Below, piece after piece: positions 49,201 through 50,371 of a DNA stretch of 50,371 nucleotides; position 1 is the first letter of the stretch, and each line of letters begins with the position of its first letter. Source of the stretch: Candidatus Omnitrophota bacterium (GTDB taxonomy: Bacteria > Omnitrophota > Gorgyraeia > 2-02-FULL-51-18). A program made the translations under genes and the position numbers. The notes under the pieces are model-generated. The model searched no databases. It saw nothing but the letters and a program-made list of their open reading frames with translations, and was not told the DNA's origin. The stretch covers positions 1,541,818 through 1,592,188 of the forward strand of contig JAJVIE010000003.1 in the NCBI GenBank assembly GCA_022072175.1. Reading direction: 5' to 3'.

Positions 49201-50371
49201 TTACCGCGGAAATCGGTGACATCCTTGACAACGTCCCTATATCCGCCGATACCCGTCAACTCCATGTAGTTGGTTACGGTGCTGTCGGAAGCAGTCGTTT
49301 GGGTCAATTTGCCGGCGGTGTAGTTGTAGGTCGTCTGGTTGTTGCGGAAATCGGTCACCTTGTCCACGACGTCGCGATAACCACCGACCATCGCACCGAG
49401 GTCTTTGTAAGTGGTATTTGTGCCGTCCAGAGCGGTGGTGGAGGTGAGCTTGCCGGCGGTGTAGACGTAGGTTGTCTCGTTCCCACGGAAGTCCGTCACC
49501 TTGTCCACGACGTCACGGTAGCCGCCTGTCATGGCCCCAAGGTCCTTATAGGTTGTCGTGGTACCGTCCAGAGCGGTGGTGGAGGTGAGCTTGCCGGCGG
49601 TGTAGTTGTAGGTCGTCTGGTTGCCACGGAAGTCCGTTACCTTGTCCACGACGTCGCGATAACCACCGACCATGGCACCGAGGTCTTTGTAAGTGGTATT
49701 CGTACCGTCCAGAGCGGTGGTGGAGGTGAGCTTGCCGGCGGTGTAGTTATAGGTCGTCTGATTACCACGGAAGTCCGTCACCTTGTCCACGACGTCGCGA
49801 TAACCACCGACCATGGCACCGAGGTCTTTGTAAGTGGTATTCGTACCGTCCAGAGCGGTGGTGGAGGTGAGCTTGCCGGCGGTATAGACGTAGGTCGTCT
49901 CGTTGCCTCTCCAGTCGGTGACCTTGTCGACCACATCCCTGTAGCCGCCAACCATGGCACCGAGATCTTTGTAGATCGTGTTCGTGCCATCAAGAGTGGT
50001 GGTGGAGGTGAGCTTGCCGGCGGTATAGACGTAGGTCGTCTCGTTCCCACGGAAGTCCGTCACCTTGTCCACGACGTCGCGATAACCACCCGTCATAGCG
50101 CCAAGGTCTTTGTAGGTGGTATTCGTACCGTCCAGAGCGGTGGTGGAGGTGAGCTTGCCGGCGGTGTAGACGTAGGTTGTCTCGTTCCCACGGAAGTCCG
50201 TTACCTTGTCCACGACGTCACGGTAGCCGCCTGTCATGGCCCCAAGGTCCTTATAGAGCGTGGTGGTGCCGTCCAGAGCGGTGGTGGAGGTGAGCTTGCC
50301 GGCGGTATAGACGTAGGTCGTCTCGTTGCCTCTCCAGTCGGTGACCTTGTCGACCACATCCCTGTAGCCGC
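1..50371 (-). CDS. Giant modular extracellular-type protein, partial at both ends (at least 16,789 codons)
   Basis: One minus-strand reading frame (codons at plus positions 3k to 3k+2) is open across the window. I checked the frame at landmarks spread along it: repeat codons at 50357-50369, the protease triad near 47 kb, single cysteines at 18861, 17052 and 9852, a methionine at 4032 and codons around 1326. All are in phase. The protein carries YD-like repeats, an S8 protease, nine LamG domains, about 21 jelly-rolls, nine concanavalin-like modules, more than 50 short beta repeats, a degenerate C39 domain and a helical end. No secretion signal is in view because the N-terminus lies beyond 50371, but the domain set is typical of secreted or surface proteins. 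I saw no clear membrane segment. The role is inferred: a surface fibre that binds glycans or other cells and carries a protease. The exact function is unknown. Confidence 0.96.
1290..1900 (-). other. Small beta-rich segment
   Basis: Alternating strands: RRLNLNISFDQRTGTFNLSY, THRGFDVLDVRFGRDKKGKF, HQLKIDLGGAVGVIEGD, FEATAKTF, TRLELKSDGKGNLKPVNVKF, NERAFRLEGESADGDEMSLE and GKWVFKLG. It joins the helical segment to the terminal helical repeats. I do not recognise a family. Strand pairing with short charged turns suggests a compact beta-sandwich or barrel. Confidence 0.5.
1900..3130 (-). other. Helical segment with long amphipathic helices
   Basis: Helix-rich sequence: AQITRDTAMFKKINTFYKTT, YVKARDKALYKLDRAEANTK, QMQAQAKQYFKSYEGLMRHV, then a less polar stretch (GGIQMLINMSVSTF, LIGMAGGLSVPGVF near 2.63-2.76 kb). 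More helices follow (QVLFEAYNQSAQKTTEALFE, QFYQQVMDINTKRNAMINLA, EGKKWKLAQEKNTDILNMW). The apolar stretch is too polar overall for a confident membrane segment. Confidence 0.5.
3130..3990 (-). other. Unrecognised Gly/Tyr-rich globular segment
   Basis: Located between two helical segments. It contains GSVDPLYGHIAALGVSGLGI, YADQYVSMAHAHGSRLVSLS, SGGGSGGTFKAPMYKIDPSW, AIWDPSADWEIGTYKGPNPT and KPDTKSRYYDPYFKNGFSKD. The mixture of Gly, Tyr, Trp and Lys suggests a folded beta or mixed domain. The HAHGS motif is suggestive but I cannot link it to a known active site. Confidence 0.45.
3990..5110 (-). other. Helical and coiled-coil segment
   Basis: Long charged helices with heptad-like spacing dominate: DSDLAAKKKQLEDLADVSKG, RQKDVRDAVKLLEDTMKLEI and NELKNAKKNLEAIADNANAG between about 5.1 and 4.8 kb, then AIDEAVAKIDEVRQKAIDII. 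A Gly/Asn/Ser-rich break lies near 4.55-4.65 kb (VTGDSGPNNLASSSGWSGGK). Helices resume with DMKTKYKELTDAASQALQDS and FIDEEYKQELDMLTFADKL. No enzymatic motif is visible. Confidence 0.55.
5110..6285 (-). other. Unrecognised region after the C39-like domain
   Basis: It begins with a Gly-rich piece (LLAIRGSGGGMFGSGGYGWA). It continues with an aromatic-rich segment (YAYKKHEETGTYYHEWSNKK, DAGWGWNTWYMIKDTDGNW, NNGFMWIPMTGYNL) and then helical sequence (YKKARDAFENGRWKAILDL, ALANAIATYLKSYEMKASAL). I do not recognise a family. The unusual density of Tyr and Trp near 5.7-6.2 kb could be a binding face. Confidence 0.5.
6285..6725 (-). pseudogene. C39-peptidase-like domain, catalytic Cys absent (in-frame, not a separate gene)
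   Basis: The fold signature of C39 papain-like peptidases is visible: STHFGVSAYSALAIL (in place of DCGPAAL), LVTLGAQLIIRDI, SLKAVLDIGQATTL, LKRLVQSGEDVLVHVGVDHY, VVVTDIHEDGTVELYEN and YFAALWDGTALLAA. The His of DHYVVV is kept (codon 6411-6413, residue 14653). The position of the active-site Cys is Phe (codon 6693-6695, residue 14559), and the usual Asp after the His strand is not obvious (ELYENS). The domain is therefore probably not a protease and may keep only a binding or structural role. It lies inside the open frame and is typed pseudogene only to flag the lost site. Confidence 0.7.
6900..9725 (-). other. C-terminal-side block of DUF5666-like beta domains
   Basis: About eight units of 90-130 residues follow LamG 9. 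The first two still look like VNG repeats (LMINDTPVTFQGKYLKFDD, TWLDDVRAGWTGFSW; LNFAGNIIRVEEGALLALDG). Later ones match the block at 43690-45845: LLEINGRKVRVTAQTTFTDG near 8.8 kb, NTITVGSTVYNVDMMASLRD near 8.0 kb, QNMVVRGNTVDMSSATIRDE near 7.5 kb and VERIDIKERQEGITVDV near 7.2 kb. The graded change suggests that VNG repeats and DUF5666-like units are related by descent. Confidence 0.55.
9725..10715 (-). other. Jelly-roll plus LamG domain 9 (degenerate end)
   Basis: The jelly-roll (10715-10323) has TTWKDNVVGDPDYTWTNQ, DPGGYAAQAGAT, LSFWVRTDGPATDKMRYSI, GASGWVKVEVDL and AWVDEIKV. LamG 9 (10322-9725) has TVAAWVKFPMPTTTGNG, GWHYIAYVADAGWTTFYVDG and IDDIEVFAQAF. Its last strands differ from the rest: EQVELCSIGSYGGEGTIMFY replaces the usual GLMALYTFD, and the third cysteine (codon 9852-9854) is here. 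It closes with SGWGRNPTISG. Confidence 0.82.
10716..11559 (-). repeat. VNG repeat array 3 (3 units)
   Basis: The first unit (VTIAGLPVDLNGKTITVDG, LTWLDAANLRWD) is regular. The second (LTVSGVTVSMDVFDNLVVNS, IQWIDGGSMRWNGTQW) and third (ITIAGFTALLGGRTITLDGE, SMRYDGAAWQFASD) are diverged. They lead through VQDRMTGTVQGV into the last jelly-roll. Confidence 0.78.
11560..12540 (-). other. Jelly-roll plus LamG domain 8
   Basis: The jelly-roll (12540-12150) has TDWKDVVVDPAYTWVNQ, DPGGYAAQAGPT, VSFWMRVNELATDKMKFYI, GNSGWVQVTK, HTLKWVYDRTAT and AWVDDVTL. LamG 8 (12150-11560) has YGQAVNLSGANQYVY, SAMAWVHFPVPSTSGG, GWHHIAYSAGGGQTTFYVDG, IDEAAVFGATL, NLRALYTFDAGN and closing SGNNRHGTI. Confidence 0.88.
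12541..12849 (-). repeat. Single VNG repeat between two jelly-roll/LamG modules
   Basis: One unit only: LLTVNGLPIDLNGYSISLDG, TKTPAELAAIL, TWMNAGTLRWENGRWTLTSN. It is the shortest spacer in the window and shows that spacer length varies from 1 to 14 units while the module order is kept. Confidence 0.8.
12850..13835 (-). other. Jelly-roll plus LamG domain 7
   Basis: The jelly-roll (13835-13447) has TYWRDNVTADPTYTWTNQ, DAGGYAAQAGAT, LTYWARTDATATDRLRLTV, GNSGWVQRTV, HVIKWVYDRTAT and AWVDDVKL. LamG 7 (13446-12850) has LGNAQDLPYYYSYV, TGMMWVKFPMPSPGYSR, GWHHIAFTSNAGSTTFYVDG, MDEVAIFDRVL, GLMALYSFDANN and closing SGNGRHGYLYYG. Confidence 0.88.
13836..15699 (-). repeat. VNG repeat array 2 (7 units, 85 residues each)
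   Basis: This is the most regular run of the VNG family, with a period of 255 bp (for example between 14831 and 15086). The unit is NFTGAVGSVDDAAGTLTVNG, LxI(D/N)VNGKTITVDGQVMTL, AAFKSLVQxNxxxGxxTWL and a W.LTANxT strand. The first unit lacks its opening strands, as it follows the LamG directly. The final unit has a longer loop (GRVAWVGSGAPASIVWKGDRW). Confidence 0.85.
15700..16665 (-). other. Jelly-roll plus LamG domain 6
   Basis: The jelly-roll (16665-16268) has DDWRDSVTGDPDYTWINQ, DAGGYAGQAGMT, ITYWVKTGSAVTDKLKFYI, GDSGGWVQKTV, YILKWAYDRTAT and AWVDDIRI. LamG 6 (16267-15700) has LGKAVQLSSTQSMSV, SAMAWIQFPMPSTGYNR, GWHHLTQVAEDGVTSFYVDG, FDEVAVFDRAL, GLMALYTFDGS and closing SGNGRHGSI. Confidence 0.88.
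16666..20385 (-). repeat. VNG repeat array 1 (about 14 units of 80-90 residues)
   Basis: Each unit reads (V/F)(T/S)GxIxAVNxxxxTxTVNGLxV, LNGRTITVDGxTxTLAxLxxx, a variable loop, then a WDGxKWVFTSNLxVTT strand. Units with inserts carry extra Trp (WVDEIKKFSGWWDYSGLKW near 19.14 kb). Two of the three cysteines I found lie here: codon 18861-18863 (LWLDCAAGVEW) and codon 17052-17054 (YWTTGCSAKW). Units between 18.5 and 17.5 kb are the most diverged (DKKILFGEEEKSLRALYLL). I do not recognise a named family. The strand pattern resembles a shortened DUF5666-like unit. Confidence 0.8.
22045..22617 (-). repeat. 573-bp perfect repeat, copy 2 (whole concanavalin-like module)
   Basis: Second copy of 23146-23718. 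The module between the two copies (about 22617-23146) is a different, diverged version, so the duplicated unit was probably a pair of modules, one of which then changed or was replaced. Confidence 0.97.
23146..23718 (-). repeat. 573-bp perfect repeat, copy 1 (whole concanavalin-like module)
   Basis: Identical to 22045-22617 over all 573 bases that I compared line by line. The offset is 1,101 bp (367 codons, two modules). It spans one full module, from the FDD of the preceding unit to FDDVRTVA. Confidence 0.97.
26195..26603 (-). repeat. 409-bp perfect repeat, copy 2 (type A jelly-roll)
   Basis: Second copy of 27947-28355. The offset is a multiple of three, so the reading frame and the A/B order are kept. 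Confidence 0.95.
26658..26886 (-). repeat. 229-bp perfect repeat, copy 2 (type B jelly-roll)
   Basis: Second copy of 27537-27765. The unit linker that follows differs (LDSDTTETYTWP here against VETDETETFTWP), which marks the edge of the identical block. Confidence 0.93.
27537..27765 (-). repeat. 229-bp perfect repeat, copy 1 (type B jelly-roll)
   Basis: Identical to 26658-26886 at an offset of 879 bp (293 codons, two jelly-roll units). It covers the C-terminal part of a type B unit (FKVYKNGTEQGGLTITGG to NQVYLDTI). Confidence 0.93.
27947..28355 (-). repeat. 409-bp perfect repeat, copy 1 (type A jelly-roll)
   Basis: Identical base for base to 26195-26603, 1,752 bp (584 codons, four jelly-roll units) away. 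It covers almost all of a type A unit, from the end of the preceding linker to DSGPWAF and the start. A 74-bp stretch of the same unit is also identical at 28951-29024, inside an otherwise diverged neighbour. Confidence 0.95.
29976..31094 (-). repeat. WLDG repeat array 5 (4 units)
   Basis: Units are marked by TNLYLNGEKMTDLTAL (about 31020), YQVWLDGVQLTGGMTEL (about 30765), YTVWVDGVQLAGGATEL (about 30455) and YTVWLDGLQLSGGMTEL (about 30170). The last unit runs via GPKKVHFKSYPGE into the jelly-roll array. From here towards the C-terminal side the WLDG family does not return and the VNG family takes over. Confidence 0.78.
31095..32072 (-). other. Jelly-roll plus LamG domain 5
   Basis: The jelly-roll (32072-31685) has NDWRDVVANDEAYSWRNQ, DTGGYAAQAGST, LTYWARTDAAATDKLKMYV, GNSGWVQKTV, YTLKWVYDRTAT and AWVDEIRL. 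LamG 5 (31684-31095) has YGTGMDFDAAGKRMDV, TLGAWVKFPLPTTTGG, GWHHLAAVSNNNKTTFYVDG, VDEAAVFERAF, DLLAYYSFDDG and closing PNDNDGTF. Confidence 0.88.
32073..33539 (-). repeat. WLDG repeat array 4 (5 units, diverged)
   Basis: Unit markers are MTVYLDGAKTTLAQL (about 33490), AEIWLDGAKLNSGLTEL (about 33205), LAVYINNQYYGNLSAL (about 32920), YSIWLDNVELTGGLAEL (about 32650) and HTIWVDGVYIGSMAEL (about 32350). The helix and the GW.L strand are kept in all of them, but the DG pair is lost in units 3 and 4. This array is more diverged than array 2, suggesting older duplications. Confidence 0.75.
33540..34530 (-). other. Jelly-roll plus LamG domain 4
   Basis: The jelly-roll (34530-34143) has WRDTVTGDPLYTWVNQ, DAYGYAAQAGPT, LTYWAKTDAAATDKLKLYV, GNSGWVQKSH, YTLKWEYDRTTT and AWVDEIKV. 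LamG 4 (34140-33540) has LGKGITLGNGKYI, TAMAWVQFPLPTTTGG, GWHHVAFVANNGTTTFYVDG, IDEVAMFDTAL, NLWLLYTFDGQN and closing SGNNRNGSI. Confidence 0.88.
34531..35737 (-). repeat. WLDG repeat array 3 (4 units)
   Basis: Units are marked by IYLDGRLVRGGITELET (about 35660), LYLNGALVSGG (about 35370), YTIWLDGQQVTLAAL (about 35080) and HTIQLDGQALTGLTEL (about 34800), each followed by GGYI.LDP and GW.L.G strands. One unit carries an inserted Gly/Tyr segment (YIGAIGGYSNTATRTDTGW near 35270). It ends at DGSLQ-type strands leading into TAWRDTVTGD of the next jelly-roll. Confidence 0.75.
35738..36705 (-). other. Jelly-roll plus LamG domain 3
   Basis: The jelly-roll (36705-36317) has NWRDNVVDPQYTWTNQ, DAYGFAAQAGQT, VTYWARTQSLGTDKLTFSV, GDSGWVQKSY, YVLSWTYDRTAT and AWVDDV. 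LamG 3 (36314-35738) has LGKGAALTTYNAYI, SAMAWVKFPLPSTGYNK, GMHHIAYTATGGSTTFYVDG, VDEAAVFDRVL, GLMALYNFDADN and closing SGNGRHATF. It has the same order and linker as the other modules. Confidence 0.88.
36706..39610 (-). repeat. WLDG repeat array 2 (10 units of about 96 residues)
   Basis: This is the longest and most regular run of the family. The period is 288 bp, measured for example between 37823 and 38111. Each unit reads ITIAGQDYEVATDYTIWLDG, then (V/T)QLTGGLTELQTKI, GGYI.L.ASYNTAKRTATGW, LxGDxxNKKLxF and TLAGSVGSA. One unit near 38915 is shortened (SRLPSNALFTLD), and one near 37530 lacks the Gly pair (GAELDLTALAAKI). No catalytic motif is visible. It is inferred to be a repeating beta-alpha spacer that sets the distance between binding modules. 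Confidence 0.85.
39610..40580 (-). other. Jelly-roll plus LamG domain 2
   Basis: The jelly-roll (40580-40200) opens at WKDPITGANYTWTNQ and carries DAGGYAAQAG, SYFQRTVYV, RYWAKTNAATDKLKLYV, GDSGWVQKTV, HTLKWVYDRTAT and AWVDDI. LamG 2 (40195-39610) follows directly with MNGSRTLSAWVKFPMP, GWHHVAAVSSGGQTRFYVDG, VDEAAMFSRAL and DLMAFYSFDDD. It closes with AKHGTLY before the next repeat array. The two domains abut and behave as one module, which recurs eight times in the window. Confidence 0.88.
40581..42360 (-). repeat. WLDG repeat array 1 (about 5 units, partly diverged)
   Basis: This region links LamG 1 to the next jelly-roll. Its first third is irregular (SLTINLSGLSGSLTGGITAV, FGDDDIDIGSTQIKLDNVTI). 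It then settles into the repeat: VYVDGQQLAGGL (about 41450), IWLDGAQLAGGLTELAAKV (about 41165) and VYLDGVRLAAG (about 40870). Each unit ends in a 'GW.L.G......K.YF' strand pair. I do not recognise a named family. Beta-rich units with one helix (TELAAKVADV) per repeat suggest a spacer. Confidence 0.7.
42361..43690 (-). other. Two jelly-roll domains plus LamG domain 1
   Basis: The first jelly-roll (about 43690-43340) carries STLAFNWKVSSEASKDYFKL and EYTVKWIFSKDG. The second (about 43330-42970) carries YGASGSAAQSGATPYG, LKFQWKTQSVATDRLRLYV, GDSGWVQGQINL, HHTLRWVYDRTGT and AWVDDVTV. The WVDDV end and buried Trp pattern are typical of MAM/CBM-like jelly-rolls. LamG 1 (42966-42361) reads MRFDGLDDRILIS, NLTVSTWLRGE, WGQITVTYDG, MDEVQVFNRAL and GLVALYTFDD, the usual LamG order. 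It is more diverged from LamG 2-9 than they are from each other, and it is the only one preceded by two jelly-rolls here. Confidence 0.85.
43690..45845 (-). other. N-terminal-side block of DUF5666-like beta domains
   Basis: About six units of roughly 100-125 residues share a pattern of a short beta strand pair, then 'xxITVDxNTxI.D..G..xTLxxL', then a strand ending in a 'W.A..V' motif. Examples are AVKINGKNITVDANSVLTDN near 44.9 kb, QTIRISDVVVGIDGDTIIRN near 44.4 kb and ETLVINGATVVLGDTGVIRD near 43.8 kb. The pattern resembles DUF5666, a secreted bacterial domain of unknown function. Family membership needs a profile search. A similar block recurs at 6900-9725, so the two bracket the LamG-rich core. 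Confidence 0.55.
45870..46585 (-). other. Short linker plus PNGG-type beta repeats
   Basis: After the protease comes a short acidic helical piece (VTAEALARMNELADAGYADVL), then a run of short, imperfect repeats built on P(D/N/P)GG: TMPDGGSVTFPNGGEVILPNG (about 46345-46440), VTLPPGGTVMLPPGGRFQYV (about 46140-46200), TFPNGGRVSIDGN (about 46040-46085) and VTLPDGGTIMM (about 45880-45915). The alternating hydrophobic residues suggest a small beta-helix or beta-roll spacer. I do not recognise a named family. Confidence 0.6.
46585..47405 (-). other. S8 (subtilisin-like) serine protease domain, triad intact
   Basis: The domain opens with WGLARINA and GGGITVAVVDSGIDVDHPEL. The catalytic Asp is codon 47316-47318 (residue 1018). 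The His in SYGHGTHIAGL is codon 47217-47219 (1051). The oxyanion Asn in AAAGNTGN is codon 46959-46961 (1137). The nucleophile Ser in ASGTSMAAALVSGAVALLL is codon 46749-46751 (1207). The spacings (33 and 156 residues) match classical subtilisins. It ends at GATDLGEAGDDDQYGAGLLN. This is the only domain in the window with a complete recognisable active site. It could cleave prey or host proteins, or process this polypeptide. The internal ATG at 47358-47360 is not a start, because the domain begins upstream of it and no ribosome binding site precedes it. Confidence 0.95.
47560..49240 (-). other. Diverged YD/RHS-like repeats leading into the protease
   Basis: The 47-residue repeat continues with steadily lower similarity. 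Units near 49.2-48.8 kb still show RGNxTTYTYAGGKLVQT, then TTYAYDGEGRI, NFNYDAQGRLLN and NYTYNGNGFLN near 48.5 kb, which are close to the classic YD signature (YxYDxxGR). Towards 47.6 kb the pattern becomes irregular (TSYYKLNSFGEDVVDY, HHDSTNYTYAGDGTL, IIYDYEYDMN), consistent with the end of a YD shell. The stretch from 47560 to about 47405 is a Gly/Met/Pro-rich linker (GWGSIGMPPGGFMGMMAGG). Confidence 0.75.
49240..50371 (-). repeat. Tandem 141-bp (47-residue) YD/RHS-like repeats, near identical
   Basis: The same codon recurs at 49370, 49511, 49652, 49793, 49934, 50075, 50216 and 50357, exactly 141 bp apart. Each 47-residue unit contains RGN(E/Q)TTY(V/N)YTAGKL followed by TSTTALDGTNTTYKDLGAM and GGYRDVVDKVTD. 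The spaced Tyr/Gly pattern (TTYxYxxGKL) matches the YD repeats of RHS and teneurin-type beta shells, though the unit is longer than the roughly 20-residue core YD repeat. Units differ at few positions (DF/DW, NE/NQ, AMT/AMV). The array runs off the window, so the copy number is unknown. YD repeats usually build a rigid extracellular shell. Confidence 0.9.

Noticed and set aside
49240-50371. CRISPR array, suggested by evenly spaced direct repeats
   Set aside because: The period is 141 bp with nearly the whole unit conserved, there are no unique spacers, and the variation follows codons. It is a coding tandem repeat.

Overview
The whole window lies inside one protein-coding gene on the minus strand. 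Minus-strand codons that occupy plus positions 3k to 3k+2 read through from base 50371 to base 1 with no stop codon that I found. That gives at least 16,789 codons with neither the true start nor the true stop in view. The N-terminal side of the protein is at the high coordinates. I see no second gene, no gap longer than a linker, and no RNA gene, promoter, terminator, CRISPR array or insertion sequence. Residue numbers below are window-relative, with residue 1 at codon 50367-50369.

Order of parts, N to C: YD/RHS-like 47-residue repeats (50371 to about 47560); an S8 subtilisin-like protease with an intact catalytic triad (47405-46585); short PNGG-type beta repeats (46445-45870); a block resembling DUF5666 (45845-43690); five modules of jelly-roll plus LamG domain separated by arrays of a 96-residue 'WLDG' repeat (43690-29980); an array of about 11 jelly-roll domains (29975-25355); nine concanavalin-like modules of about 183 residues (25355-20385); four more jelly-roll/LamG modules separated by arrays of an 85-residue 'VNG' repeat (20385-9725); a second DUF5666-like block (9725-6900); a C39-peptidase-like domain that has lost its cysteine (about 6725-6285); a long unrecognised, largely helical region (6285-1290); and 54-residue helical repeats running off the low edge. 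In total I count about 9 LamG domains, 21 jelly-rolls, 9 concanavalin-like modules, 28 WLDG repeats and 25 VNG repeats.

This looks like a giant secreted or surface-anchored bacterial protein. Most of it is carbohydrate- or surface-binding beta modules on long spacers, with one apparently active protease near the N-terminal side. I found only three cysteines in the whole reading frame. Intronless single-frame coding, GC-rich codon use and the bacterial domain set argue for a bacterium. Giant genes of this sort are known from uncultivated phyla, notably candidate phylum Omnitrophota, and also from Chlorobiota and Planctomycetota relatives. The taxonomic assignment is inference.

The gene has grown by in-frame duplication. 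There are perfect DNA repeats of 573, 409 and 229 bp at whole-module spacings, and two tandem arrays that become more uniform towards the two window edges.
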